Shown here piece by piece: positions 33,480 to 46,194 of a stretch of DNA of 64,000 nucleotides. The translations under genes and the position numbers were made by a program. The stretch spans positions 60,929,094 to 60,993,093 of the forward strand of contig CP136065.1 of the NCBI GenBank assembly GCA_032622095.1. The letters are read 5' to 3'. The notes under the pieces are model-generated. The model did no database searches and was not told the origin of the DNA. It saw only the letters and a list, made by a program, of their open reading frames with translations. The DNA is from Siphonodentalium dalli. Taxonomy: Eukaryota > Mollusca > Scaphopoda > Gadilida > Siphonodentaliidae. The first letter of the stretch is position 1, and every line of letters starts with the position of its first letter.

Positions 33480-36100
33480 CAAATATAGATATAGAAGATA
33501 ACCAGAGTATCATGATTATGGTTCGCGCAGTGTGGTGTTGCCATTATACATGCGTAGTCAGTGGCTGACGAAAAGTGCCATATGTGCATAGGGTCTGGGT
33601 GGTGGCCCGGTGCAAAGACTGTTCACAACGCAAGACTGCTCTGTTGTCCCTCAGTCCAAATAACACATTTTGTGTCGGTTGATTGTTTGATTGGTTGATG
33701 GAACGAAATGTTTATTGCTCCATTGACTCTTGACTTGCAGTTTACTACGCGGGTATAGTGCCCAGTGGGGTGGGTACTACATGTATACCCGCATAGACAA
33801 CTCCAAGCCATGCTCTTTATTTATTATATTTCACGCACATTGTTCCCTGGTGGTGTATACATAGATGCGACAGTGTAGATTGTATCAGTTCATAAATGAA
33901 CAGTGCACAGCTTATGGCGTGATGACGTGTATAAACCTCCAGAGACACATAACATATAAGATGTATTTAAAATCCTAGATTAATAAGGTAGTAAAATGGC
34001 CAAGTCCAAGATGGCCGCCAATTTTGATACATGTATATTGAAACTAATTTGTACACAAAATTTGACAAAAAGTATTCAAACCGGACTAGATCATCGCCAG
34101 CGCTTTATATGTTACCGCATTTTATTTTATTTCATAGAGTCTGTATCTCAATGTGCATAAGGTAACAGATCAAGTAAAAGCGATGATGGAGACCAAAACC
34201 GCGGCCAATATATACAAATTTTTCAATAAAACGTCCAACTTCTGAGTTGCAAGAGAATCTGCGTGTTTTGTGGTCTGCAGTATATTCGCACGTTCGTATA
34301 AGTTTTTTGCAGCAAACGTAATACGAATCCGATAAAAAATATTGGTATTAAGATATTAAATTCATTTCTCGGAAAATGTACGCCATGCAATGTTAATAAC
34401 GAATGTAGGCAACCCCCCCCCCCCCCCCCCCCCCGTGCTCATGGCACATTACGCCCGCACACATTTATTATAAGCCATCTACAGTGATGACGAACCTAGT
34501 TCGAATCCCGATATGTGTGGCGATTGTGATAATTGATATACAAAGGATTAAAAACTAAGTTGAAAATGGAATATCTCTTTATTTTGTCAAAGTATTGAAG
34601 ATGGATTGCAAAAGTTGAGTTTTCGCATATATCCCGAACATTAATAGCTGCTTTTTTCGAAATGATAAACACAATGTGACTTACTTGGTTATTTAATATA
34701 CATGTATTACTTTATCAACTGACAACTAAATATTCTATTCCCGTCGGCCAAGTACCGTATGAGGCATGACACTGTGTTATTGACACATTAAAGAATGAAG
34801 TATGGAATTTTACCGAAAACGTCTTTTGGGATTCTGACTATTTTTGAAAGGAAATGGACAAAACTTTGAAACGGAACTGAGAGGGACCATAATCTGAGGC
34901 TATTTTTGCGTAATAGCATCAAAATTGATCAGCTTAGTACAGGTGTATGTCACGATGACAGTCAGATACCAAAATTCATAATATACTGATCACATGTCAC
35001 AACATACAGGTAATCTGGTCATCGCTGAAAACTAGCTGCACACTCCCATGATGTGTATGAGTGATGTGGTTATACCGTGACATGCTGCTCCCTAACTCCA
35101 GGATATGGAATATGGGTGATACGGTCACCGCTGGAGAAATAATCTGGCAAGTCATGCGGGTTCTGGATATGGGTAACTGAGCCGACCATGCACTGCTGGA
35201 ACTTACATTCTAGTTACCCTGTCCCGTGATAAGAATATATTGTCAGTGTTATATACCTACACACAAGCGACGCATGTCATGGACATAGCTGTTCGAGTGG
35301 CTTCTTCTCTTGAAATTGTCTATCACAATACTATGGATATCATAAGACATTGCTAGGGACAATGGCACTGGGGTCCCAATTTCAGGATTCGCACAATACA
35401 CCACCAAATCACTGAATTGCCTCCCATGCAGTCCAACATCTGGTGACCATTAAAATTTGACACTTTGACTGGGTCGTTTATATATCGCTATCAAATCAGC
35501 ATTATGTGCAGACGCTCCGAGAAAGGTTTGCATGGATACGTGTTATATGTAGCGGGTAGTTTACTGTATTACTTTATCAATAGTTTTGTCACTGCTTTAG
35601 ATCACCACGCTGGAAATGCACCCAGTCCCTGGATATCACTACTCTAGGCACGAATGCGGCACCCGGTTAACATAATCTGAGAAGACTAGGCACCCAGTCT
35701 CCGGACATCAGGAGATTGTGTGTAATAGATACAGTTAACCTACAGTTCCTGGATATCGCTGTTCGGGTTATTGGAGAAAGCTATGTAATCTGACCAACAA
35801 CTTTCTTAGTACGGGCACTATAATGGTCCATGATGAGATACGTGTAACCTGCCGCTGATGAGAACATTGGATATCCAATCCCCATAACTGTACATTTCAT
35901 GCATGGAAGTGGACTGCGCTTCTTTTTCTCATGTTGCCAAATAATTTGTACAAAATATGCTACATGGGACATATTATCATATCAGTACAAATACATGTAC
36001 CCTCAGTATATACATCATGTTTGAATGAAGAATCTGTCCAAAGGCACCCGGTTAGTAAGGGTGGGGTATATAGGAATCAGCTTGTCCGTCCGTTTTTCCT
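33480..36100. other. No gene seen; poly-C run and loose repeats
   Basis: Intergenic. Contains CCAAGATGGCCGCC at about 34005, the poly-C run at 34413, a box-B-like GTTCGAATCCC near 34500 without a matching box A, and a loose recurrence of CTGGATAT between 35100 and 35760. Confidence 0.4.
34413..34434. repeat. Poly-C run, 22 C
   Basis: An uninterrupted 22-nt C tract; similar runs are at 53885-53906 and 57000-57023. The length may be unreliable in the assembly. Confidence 0.95.
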
Positions 36101-36111
36101 ATCGTCCGTCC

Positions 36112-38097
36112 CACGGGGTATCAGCTGCCCGTGAGAACTGGTTCGCATTCAGTTTTGGACACGGTGCGCATTCGTCAATGTCACGATGCGCGCTTGCAAT
36201 TTCACAACAAATGGATAGGACATTGCAGAAAATGGTAAGCATCTCTATCGTTATCAAGGATATAGTATATGTGTGAGCGTTCATCGATAGTTGTTGCTAT
36301 ATATAACAATACTAACCATGCATTGGATCAATGTTCGTCGGTCAAACTTCGAAATATCGAACCGATCAGTAAGATTTGGTAGTTATATTCCCAGGGTCTG
36401 TTTTTAAATGCTATTTTCGCTACAAAAGCACACTTTACCAGCTGATTTTTGCTAATATTTCATTGAGGCGATTTCTGCTTGTCCTGACGCGATATGAAAT
36501 GTCAAATATATTAAAGGTATTCGCACCATATGCGTATTTTAGTTGCAAGTCAAGCATGCCCCAGTTCGCATTTTATAGGATGCTAAGGTTCGCATTCTGC
36601 AAACTTTGATAAGCCCCAGTGCGCATTTTGAATAGCTCTAACAGACCAAATAGGGTAACACGCCTTGGAATCATGCGGAATGTTTAAAAATGAGCCATAC
36701 CTGAGTATTATATATATATATATGTATATATATTCCGATCAATTGTGGACACATTTGTTCCTAAGCGGTTACTTTATGACACTTTATGCCTTTATTGTTC
36801 GTATATACACTATAGCTATTGTATGCTGAGTTTATGTATATTTTTGGCACAGGTATTGGTAGTGTGATCTCAAGCCTCTCTGTGTCCTTATAATAATTAT
36901 GACCGTAATTATGGCGCGTGTGGTTAGAACATTGTCTCAAATATTCCCTGATCGGAGTTATATAGACAAGGATGTGGTCACAGTGAAACCCGTGTGCGTT
37001 TTAAAGACGTTTCACCAGAATAATTGTAGAAGTTTTCATGCATAGACCAACACGAATGCGAAGACCAGTAAGGGGTAACAACTTGGGTTTTCTTGAGTTG
37101 GCTATATGCACGTTTCTGTGGGTAATGATAAAATATTTTTAACTTGTTAAAATGACACATACCTCATTATTTTTCAGAGCAATTCAGGAGCTCCTATTGC
37201 CAACACAAGAGCGAATATTCAGATGGGGCTTTTGATCACGCATTTTCTGCTCACCAAACCGAGGAAATTGTTTTATTAATAAAAAAGGATAGCCCTGCCA
37301 AACATGGAAAGGTCAAATATAGAATTATTCGATTTGGCACTACACCAAGTGACATGGCTCAAGCATTTGGATGGCGTGTGAATTAGGACTCAATGACGCT
37401 AGAACAAACAAAAAACGCGGAACCAAGTCCCGAAGTTCATCACAAACTTACAAATTGAAATGAAATTTATCACGAATAATCAGTGATATGTGGTGTTACT
37501 GCAGGTACTGTATCACAACTAGCATTTGGAAATGTGTCGAAATGCCTGCGAAGAATGTGTTTACTGCTGCAAAATCTGCAGTTAAATGGCAAGGCATCAG
37601 ATCGGAACTGGGGCATTTGATCGAATGCGAACAAAAATGATAACATAAGATCAAAGGGGCAACTCATTTCAAAATTCTTCTCTTGTGACTTAGACGTGAA
37701 ATATGACCACGATCCGTGGTCTGTGATTGAGGAGATATAGGAAACTGGCCGTACAATCGAAAAAAAAACACACGCAGTTGGTGTGTATTAAATGTAATTA
37801 GTCGGACAAGTTTCCATTGAAAATGCATTGAGTGATCGCTGTCTTTAACATATGACAACAAGCATGCACACAGTTTTCAGCTAAAACGTCAAATAAACTA
37901 TTGTATCGATAGCATTGAGTCATTGAAAAATAACCGTAGCATCAAATGTAGATTAATCTCACCTTCGTCTGTGCAAAATGCCACTTATCTGAGATGGCAT
38001 ATTTTCTCGATCTGAAACGAACCGTGACATTGGCGAATGCGCACTGTGTCCAAAACTGAATGCGAACTAGTTCTCACGGGGCAGCTGAGACCCCGTG
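36112..38097. mobile_element. 2.0-kb element with ~80-bp inverted ends
   Basis: Left CACGGGGTATCAGCTGCCCG, TGAGAACTgGTTCGCATTCA and GTTTTGGACACgGTGCGCAT are repeated in inverse at 38020-38097. Interior copies of GTTCGCATT/GTGCGCATTTT near 36560-36625 may be subterminal binding words. No transposase frame. A TATATATA microsatellite lies at 36710-36732. Confidence 0.8.
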
Positions 38098-38359
38098 CGT
38101 CCGTGGACACAACTATGTACCAGCTTCTAGTCCATCATTTTTTGTGTCTATTTTTAACAATTTGGCAGATGTTTAGCACCATGGGAACCTGACACCTGTG
38201 ATTATAAGGTACATCTACATTTTTAGTGAGTTATATGCCACTTTTTCGCAACCATGCATAACTTTGTCCAGGCATGTATTCCTATATTTTAGGGTCAATT
38301 TAAAAAAAAACTTGCGAAAATATTTAAAACTATGTGACCCTGTGCACCTGCACTGGTGC

Positions 38360-38405
38360 GTCATTAAATATCTTATGTCAATGCATTCTCTCATATATGA
38401 GAGTC
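38360..38405. repeat. Fragment with CAATGCATTCTC...ATATATG motif
   Basis: TCAATGCATTCTCTCATATA resembles the inner hairpin of the piggyBac-type MITE at 51149-51392 and the fragment at 61318-61365. Confidence 0.4.
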
Positions 38406-38419
38406 CCCAATAGGTAAAT

Positions 38420-39335
38420 TGTTAGGCTTGATTTGATGCGTGGGGTGTATGACTCTCTCTATAGCATCAATAAAATCCGCATGATGGCTTATCTGCCAAT
38501 TTAAAATGTCCCATCTGGTCTGATATCAAATTGGTAAAAACAATCCCATATTTCCACTGATTTCCAAGGCAATTTTCTGAATTTGTATTATTTATTGTAA
38601 ACTGTACATGTATTACGACAACCCCATAATAACAGCCAACTTAAATTCCCTTTGAAAATGGCATCATGAGGATAACTATATGACATATATTTTTATGAAT
38701 GGTCATCATGAATGGAGGAGGTAACCACTACACTCATATGAAATAATACCACACCGGCACTGGTGGGTGATCTTAATTCAAAACTTAAATCCATTGTGTA
38801 CATCTGTCTGACACAACTATCAGCCGATATAGAATTTCACGCAATTCTAAAGAAATACCATTGAAAAAAATGCTAATTTCACGGGCTGGTTCATGTAGCA
38901 ATGGCACATGGTTCAAGTATCAGGTTTAATAACTTTGATGTGTGTCAAATCACATTGGACATCAGATTGATAGTAAACACTTAAAATACACAGCAAACAC
39001 GTCATTTTTATTTTTTTAAAATTCGGTTGTAAAATATGTTAATTACAGAGGTACTGTACACTAAATCTGGCCATTTATACGACCACCTCCTTTTGTACTC
39101 AGCAGAGTATATGCAACACATGAATGAATTTGAGCCATGGATTAACGCAAATTACACGTGTGTACTCTGTGAACAATGTAAACATGGCAATTATAATGAA
39201 AATGAATTTATGACTGGAGTCATATATTCTGTTGAGTATAAAATGAGATGGTCCCATAAATGGTCGGATTTAGTGTACAGTCCCACTTTAATGCTTGTAA
39301 TTAATGCATGTACCTGATTAGAACAAGTCTTCTCA
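38420..39335. other. No gene seen
   Basis: A 93-codon plus-strand frame (39036-39317) contains CVLCEQCKHGNYN but resembles no family I know. No splice or poly(A) evidence was found. Confidence 0.35.
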
Positions 39336-39343
39336 GTCCACAG

Positions 39344-39867
39344 CTTGGTGTAACGGTTTGGCTGATGCTATGTTGGGCCGAGTCCCGTCCCATTACTCTT
39401 CTATAACGGACTTTACACCCAGAATCGTGGGCTGGAGTTATAGTGCTTGTGCCGTATGTCTTCGGATTAGGTCAAATGGATGCTTTGTGTATAAGAACAT
39501 AGAGGGCAGCCTTTCCCAAGCATGATTATTTCAAACCTGCATATATCAGAGGTCCGTTGCCAAAGCAACGAGTTTTATTTGTAAACAAAGTCCTGCTTTC
39601 CAGAAAACTTTAATATGTTGCGCTATCAGAACATGTATGTAAACAATAAATTAAACGATCATATCATCACTTCACCTTTTTCTATCACGGTAAATGATAT
39701 ATCATGTTGAGTACAGATTAATCGCGGACATGTCAGATGATTAATCATATTCAGGGGTTCACTTGAATGCCCGGGATCCATGTACAGCTTTTCAATGTAA
39801 GTATGTTATAGAAGAGTAGCGGGGTAGGACTCGGTCCAAAACAGCATCAACCCAACCGATATCCCAA
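39344..39867. mobile_element. 0.52-kb element with ~60-bp inverted ends
   Basis: Left GGCTGATGCTaTgTTGGgCC and GAGTCCcgtCCCatTACTCT-TCTATAAC are repeated in inverse at 39796-39867. Non-coding interior. Confidence 0.75.
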
Positions 39868-39975
39868 GATGTTGTGTATCGAGAATACTTGGTCTAGTAC
39901 ATGAACAGTAAACAAGCAATCTTCATGATCACAGAAACACTTATTGAAACCATTATGTATATACACAGAACAACA

Positions 39976-40085
39976 TGAGTCTGTTAATGGGTTTGTTGAT
40001 ACGACACGAGTGCTAGCGCGCACTGATAGAACGAGAAGGACAGCCTCGAGTGCTATCCTTCGTCGATCAACAAATCCATTAGTAC
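39976..40085. repeat. Hairpin, ~34-bp arms
   Basis: TTAATGGGTTTGTTGATACG at the left pairs with CGTCGATCAACAAATCCATT at the right, around a loop of about 40 bp. Confidence 0.7.
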
Positions 40086-40139
40086 ATCTCGTTCTGTGAT
40101 TATTACACGTCATCGTTCTAGAATCCGTGCATTAAAACA

Positions 40140-41245
40140 GTTCCGGTGTCATGGTTGTCATTTGACGTGAACGAGATGCGTATAATAATGAAACGTACGT
40201 TGTAATGCTTTTGTTGAGAATGCTACACACCCTCCACAATTACTGCCGATATGACGGCTGAAATAACAAGATTGCACACTGTGCCATGCACGTATAACGC
40301 AAAAAAAGCGTCATCTCCACCAGAGAAAGTATGCTCAATATCGTGCTATCTCACCTATTCATTCCCTTGTTATCGTTGTGACATTTTGGTGACATCACAT
40401 CAAATGAACAAACGAGTGGAATTTATAAAAACAGTGTTAGTACTCGTTACAGAATATGAACCTGGCTGTATTCACACAATCCCAAAGTTCTCCGATGTGT
40501 AGATTACGAACATTTACTAAATTCAAGTTCATGATATGTGTACCAATTTCTTATCGGGATTACCTCGCATATATCTGCTTGTGTTTGAGCTGTTGTGTTG
40601 TATGATCATGCACGATTCTACCAAACATGACAAACATGTGATTTAATAGTCTATCGTATACTAGGGTCGTAAAACTGTGGGTGGGGGTACGGTCATTGTA
40701 TAAAAAGTAATATGTAAGTAACGAACGCATAATCTGATAGTTTGTTGTATCATTTTTTTTCTGCACACGATTAGCAGAACATATCCGGATCTTGAGGTCT
40801 TATAGACTGCATTGTGACATAATTTATGCACTTTTAAAGGAATGTCCTCCTGCATAAGAATGGCTTCACTGTCACTATAGTCGTGTTGACTCATACATAT
40901 ACTGTGGTCAAATATCACACCAAGAGTCTATGGCGGCAGTTGACAAACATAACTGGAAGATGTTACTAATTATTATGTTCATGATGGAAACGAGATTAAT
41001 CCTGTCTTTTCTTGAGACGTATCCAAGCACCACCTTTAATCGATAGCAGTCCCATTTTATACAATGATGATGGGTTTTCCTGGAATACAAGAAATATTAG
41101 GCATTCATAAGACAATCTCTTTTGTAATGCGATAATTCCACAGACCTACGTCATTGCATGTTTAACGTTGACAGCGATTCGCCAAGTTAGACGGACAGAT
41201 TATAGATCATGCATGGAAGCACCAAGTACGATACATGCGCCCATG
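40140..41245. other. No gene seen
   Basis: Intergenic, no recognisable frames or repeats. Confidence 0.35.
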
Positions 41246-41249
41246 TCTG

Positions 41250-41682
41250 CAAATAGCGTGTCTGTCATTTGCAGAATGAGGTCCCTAGGGGGTGAAGTTA
41301 GTGATTCTATCCCGCTCAGCGGGTTAGCATCACCAAATTCACCCTCTGGAGACCTCATTCTGCTTAAGCTTCATCTTCTGGGAAGTATCTATAGTATTAA
41401 ATTAACATTGTTTTAGTTACATTTCACCTTCTAGGAAGTTTCTATGTCACCTAATTTGCAGAAGATAAAATTCATAATTGAGGTGCCCAATGGGTGAATA
41501 TAACCAACTTCAACTGGGGAACTTCAATCTGATCCTAGGTCTGCCATAGCAGTTGACGGCCTTAGCAGAATGAGATCCCCAGGGGGTGGGGGAATTTAGT
41601 GATGCTATCCCGCTATTGATCGCGTCACTAAATACACCCACTGTGGTCCTCATTCTGCAAATGACAGACACGCTATTGCAGG
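41250..41682. mobile_element. Element made of two inner hairpins and an outer inverted repeat
   Basis: Outer ends: GCGTGTCTGTCATTTGCAGA (41258-41277) and its inverse near 41655-41676. Inside lie two related hairpins (41273-41371 and 41565-41663), each with GCAGAATGAG...GGGGTG...GATGCTATCCCGCT arms. A foldback-type, non-coding element. Confidence 0.8.
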
Positions 41683-41877
41683 CTTGCATGCGCCGAACAA
41701 GAAACCAGATGATGAGTATGTATGACGACCATGCGAAGAATACAACGATGAGAAGGGGAGGGGCGATGGCCCTAATACTGATGTGCATGACGAGAAGACG
41801 AAGACGGACACGACTATGTGAGAGTATGTATGGGGAAGGACAGGACTAGAGGAACACGATAAAGAACAATACTTATA

Positions 41878-42172
41878 TTAGTGAACGTTCAGACGACCAC
41901 GATTCAATCGTAAGTGAAGGAATCGTGCATAGTTTGTGATGACATCGTGGGTTGTTCATAATCATAGATTGACTACTATACGATCTTTCCAGCTACGATT
42001 TTGTACGTAAACACGACTGCGATTACGTCGCAAGTGGAGGAAGTCGAGGATATGCCACGATTTATATCTAAAATTAAACACTGCTTGATATTATTTTTTT
42101 TCACTTGCGATCCTACTACGGAAATCTTTCCACTTACGATTGAATCGTGGTCGTCTGAACGTTCACTAAGCT
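41878..42172. mobile_element. 295-bp MITE with near-perfect ~38-bp inverted ends
   Basis: Left TAGTGAACGTTCAGACGACC + ACGATTCAATCGTAAGTG is repeated in inverse at the right. The ends are virtually identical, pointing to recent activity. Target duplication unclear. Confidence 0.88.
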
Positions 42173-42179
42173 GGAAGAG

Positions 42180-42975
42180 GAGAAGGGGCGACACTGACCA
42201 TGCTGATGATGATGACAATTTATAAGTATGTAACCTACTATATTGTATCATCTTCTGTCGCATTTGTTTGGTTACGTTATTGCACACCTCGCCCCAGTAA
42301 TACAATACATCGCAAGATGAGACAAACACGGAATATTCCTATATACATTTATGCATTATACACACACACCTTATCAAGCTGAGGCGTTTGATAGTTACTT
42401 GAGTTGAAGAAATTACATCATTGTATATGTTTGCTTCGCATAGTAAAGCTTCACAGTTGTATAAGATTATACGTATTGGGAGGTTTAGTGAATGTTAATA
42501 GCCAGGTTCAGCCATACGTACATGTAACTTGTAACGTGTGTTGTCATTGACAACGAAATCACCTGACTCACCTGACAATTCCGCCTACACGTACTGCATC
42601 AAACAACCGTTTAGACGTTTTGTGTCAAATGTGCAGCATTGCGAAAAGTGTATCAGAGAGGTGTCCAATCTTTATGTCAATCGACGAATCTGTACTTAGT
42701 GAACTTTTGTTAAATTCTTCAGCAGCGGTGACCACGTCGTTACTTTTCCCAAAATGGTTGTTGGTACGACTTCCTTTACATATCGTAGGTCGTCTGCACC
42801 CTGGAACCGGTGGAAGCCAAAGTTTGTTTGTATCTGGGTGCATAAATGTTCTCCAATGCGGGAGCATAGCCTACTCTTCTGCGATACACAATTGAACTAC
42901 CCACGAGACGACACGACCATTAAGGTGATCTCGCGATCTCACCACATCTAGTCATGGCTCAACCCTGCAAGTTGA
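42180..42975. other. Unrecognised open frames on both strands (42620-42895)
   Basis: A 91-codon plus-strand and an 80-codon minus-strand frame overlap. The minus-strand one (LWLPPVPGCRRPT..., SSLSTDSSIDIKIGHLSD) lies just past the retroelement below and could be its degraded continuation. No domain recognised. Confidence 0.3.
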
Positions 42976-43681
42976 GCCAAGGGGTCGTGTTTGGAATGAA
43001 CCTGCAGCCACCTGGGACTCGATGTTTCCCACAAGGGCTACCACTTCCCTTTAATCATATAATAGAATTTTTTTTCATCAACAATACTGTAACACTGTCT
43101 TTCTGTGGCTCTCCTATCTGGGATTCATCATCCACGATTTTGCCCTATGGGGACCTTCCCACAGTATTTGGGGTTTTGATGCGTCAGGACCTTCTTGGTC
43201 ACAGCCATCAAATCGAGTCTTGTCATCAACCTTGCGAAGCTCTTTAATTATATCTATCGTCCTTGAATCTTGGGGCACCATAGCGCCGTTTCTGGGTTGG
43301 GCCATATTTCTTGGAATATGATGAGGAACAGATGCCGTAATATCTCCAAGGCCTTGATCATTACATGTCGAATTTCTCTGACCATGTATGGCTGTCAATG
43401 TGTCAGGAAGAATATATTTCTCCTGTGCATTTGGTTTCCCTTCAAGATAGGGTGGTTTTGGTTCAGCTCTTTGGAAGTCATCCCCATTGCTCATGGTAGC
43501 AGAAACTACTGTTGTATTGCCATGTGATCATACCATAATAGGTTCGGTAAGCTTTCTGAGCATTTGTGAATTTCCAGAACTTCCAGGAGTCACATGGCAT
43601 ATTCTGCCAATATATGTGTTCTCTCTCATAGCTGGTGCCTTATCCGTGCTGCTTATCGCGGTATAAGGGGGCTCGTGATCC

Positions 43682-44200
43682 TCAGTTTAAATAGTTCCAA
43701 TTCCTTCTGGGGAATTTGTGTTGGTGTGCTCTGTGACTAGAAGATACTATCTCTGGCAGACTTTCCGATAAGTCAGAAGATTCAATTCGGTATGCCTTAT
43801 TCGTTTCGCTGGACTCAATGATCAGCAGCTCGTGTGCTACATCATTTATGTAACATATGGCATATGGGACGTCCACATCAATTTGATGCTTTCTTATCGC
43901 GTTTAGGTCAAGAATTCCGTCTTGACTTATGTCAACCACTATCATGAGCTGTTTGATAGTATCATCTTCGACCACTATCTCACATTCTGCTGCACCATGG
44001 GAATCCATTTTGATTCCATTTATTGTCTCCAAATCACCATATAGATGGGTATCGATTTTGGGTTTATCTTCCGATAAGTAGTCATACAGTTTCCTAGAGA
44101 GCATGGAAACTGTTACCAGTACCAATCAGAAACCTCACTGGCTGTCCATAGAGATTGCAATATAAATACAGGCCTCCCTCTTCAGAAGAGCTGTATCTAA
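43682..44200 (-). pseudogene. Retroelement aspartic protease
   Basis: Begins GGLYLYCNLYGQPVRFLI, then the active-site segment, then MLSRKLYDYLSEDKPKID, INGIKMDSHGAAECEI and DGILDLNAIRKHQIDVD (the ILGxDxLxxxxxxID-like flap/C-terminal motif). At the active site the catalytic Asp codon reads Gly and the frame shifts by one base just afterwards, so it is dead. Confidence 0.8.
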
Positions 44201-44204
44201 CAAA

Positions 44205-44640
44205 CTCCTTGGAGTTACGATGTCCACTTTTGTTCTGCTGGTCTCCCCTTCCACTGTAGGCATTAGGACACATGTCGCGTGGAATGTGAGACGTTCTGCA
44301 TCTGGTGCGTTCTTTGTATTCGTTTGTGTTATAATCAGGATTATCATTATAATTCTATCTCCATTGTCTATCGCCACGACAGTAACTCCAGGACTCATTT
44401 GTGTGTTACTCTTTTTCTCCTTGTTTTGGTTCTCCAAGTTTGTCATTCTTTGTGTAATCTCCCCATTACTCCTCTTCACATCAGTCAACATTTGTTTTAT
44501 CTCCTTTATCTCAACGATGGACTGTGATGTTTGTGTGATTGTGAGCTATCCTGAGTGTTCCCATCAGAACCAGTTTTGGGCTTCAGTTCATATATTATCT
44601 TTTTGGGTTCTTCAAACTCTATATTTTTGCCTTGTGTTGG
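44205..44640 (-). pseudogene. Gag tail with degraded CCHC-like region
   Basis: Degraded coding sequence continuing from Gag; a segment reading CRTSHIPRDMCPN near 44280 resembles the end of a CCHC zinc knuckle, but the first part is not clear. Several frame changes. Confidence 0.45.
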
Positions 44641-44644
44641 GTCT

Positions 44645-45190
44645 GCTTCATTTACTACCCCTATCATAGTCTTTAGCCCTATGTTTTTCAGACTTGGTAA
44701 AAGCGTCTAATTCAACTGCATGTCTTATGCTCTCATCAAGAGACCCATGCGCTGCTTGTTTTACCCTGAGCCGTATATCTGGATCATACAACCCACCAAT
44801 GAATTGGTCATTTGCCAAGGTGTCTCTCAATTCATGTGATGCAGTATGATAAGCCATATTGGTCAGACGTCGGATGCTTTGTCCCAAATCAGGTAGGCGC
44901 TCTCCTGCCCTTTGTCGTCGTTCACGCAAGTGTACCATATACAAGTCAGTCTAGTTTTGGCCGGAAATCGGCCTTCTATCGCATATATAGTCTTGTTCTC
45001 GTCCTGGGAGTAGGTCGCCGACTATTCCTTGAGCCAATCCTCTCAATGATGCGCCTAGATAAAGACCCTTGTCATCAATTTCCCATCCATTTATTTTGGC
45101 ACAAATTTCAAAGTGTTCTTGGTAATCTAACCATGATCTTTTGCCATCATAGCTATCAAGTGTTACAAATTGTTTCCGTTTTTCACCGGA
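44645..45190 (-). pseudogene. Retroelement Gag core
   Basis: Contains LDSYDGKRSWLDYQEHFEIC and GLYLGASLRGLAQGIVGDLL, then after one in-frame TAG (44951-44953) LRERRQRAGERLPDLGQSIR and RLTNMAYHTA. This is the conserved invertebrate Ty3-type Gag fold (W-x2-Y-x2-F, ASLRG, RRQ..GE.L..L...IRRL). A single nonsense codon separates the halves. Confidence 0.85.
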
Positions 45191-45199
45191 TTTTCTAGG

Positions 45200-46190
45200 A
45201 ATATTTCGGTTCGGGTGCTATTTAGCGCAATGCATTGCCATGCATGCCTACCGTAAGTTATCATTTGCTGTGTTGGCACTCGACAGCTTACGCATAATAA
45301 CCTACTGCACATATGCATTACAAATAGGATGCTACAGGTACATCACTAGAATATGTGTTCTTTCTATCAGTTGTCGATTTTCAATATCTGTAGTTACGAT
45401 TACGGATTCGAGAAACCCAAGTATATGGGCACGGGAGCTTTGCATCCATTCATCTAGTGTACACCTGACAACATTTAACATGTAAACAACACAATTAAAT
45501 ACAAACATAACTATATCAAAATAATGTGTGTGGCAAGAAGATTGAACGCAATGAACGGCACTATTTTCTCCCAAATGGACTCGCAGTCGTCACTTCTGTG
45601 AAAACGTGCTTAGACCGTACGAAACACATACGACTACACTATAAGCTACTCGTAAATCTTATATGTACAGTAGATCATGATGCGGAAGTTGTCCATTGTC
45701 CGATTTTATATTTCACTGCACGTTTGATAACTTTACACATAATAACCATCGAGATATTTTAATTTGTTTTGATGGCAGCTACATACGCGTTTATAAACTT
45801 CTTTATTTATTGTTATTTCTGAAGATTCGCCTTTGTTCATATTTCGTGTTAATTTTTGCGAAACCTCTCTTTACATATATAATCATATACATGTGAAGCT
45901 ATCATGCAATCGTGCAATGCTGCATTTTCTTCAACTCAAATAACTTTTCATCGTCTCACCTTGAGAAGGTGTATGTATACTACTTGGATGTGTATATATA
46001 TAGTCATATTCGTCTCATCTTGCGATTTACTATATTATTGCATGGGATAAGTAATACATAAATGTGACCAAACACAGCAACTACGATAGTGGATGACAAT
46101 ACGCATCAACAGTCATATATACTATATGTCTTGACAACTGTTGAAATCTTTCCCTAGATCCTTATTCAAAAACAAAATTAAATCATCACC
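45200..46190. other. No gene seen
   Basis: Intergenic between the gag-protease relic and the tandem block at 46195. No recognisable frames. Confidence 0.35.
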
Positions 46191-46194
46191 CATA

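Larger units (their letters stand above)
42980..45190 (-). mobile_element. Second LTR-retroelement relic (gag-protease), truncated
   Basis: Minus-strand order: gag core, nucleocapsid-like tail, aspartic protease, post-protease segment. No reverse transcriptase and no LTRs are recognised, so it is truncated at both sides. It lies between the two P450 genes. Independent of the Ty3 element at 8.4 kb, which lacks these very domains. Confidence 0.75.

Noticed and set aside
34490-34520. tRNA gene suggested by GTTCGAATCCC
   Set aside because: No box A at the right distance and no cloverleaf stems; at most a SINE remnant.
43114-44669. Plus-strand frames of up to 149 codons across the gag-protease relic
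   Set aside because: Antisense shadows; the minus strand carries the recognised Gag and protease motifs.
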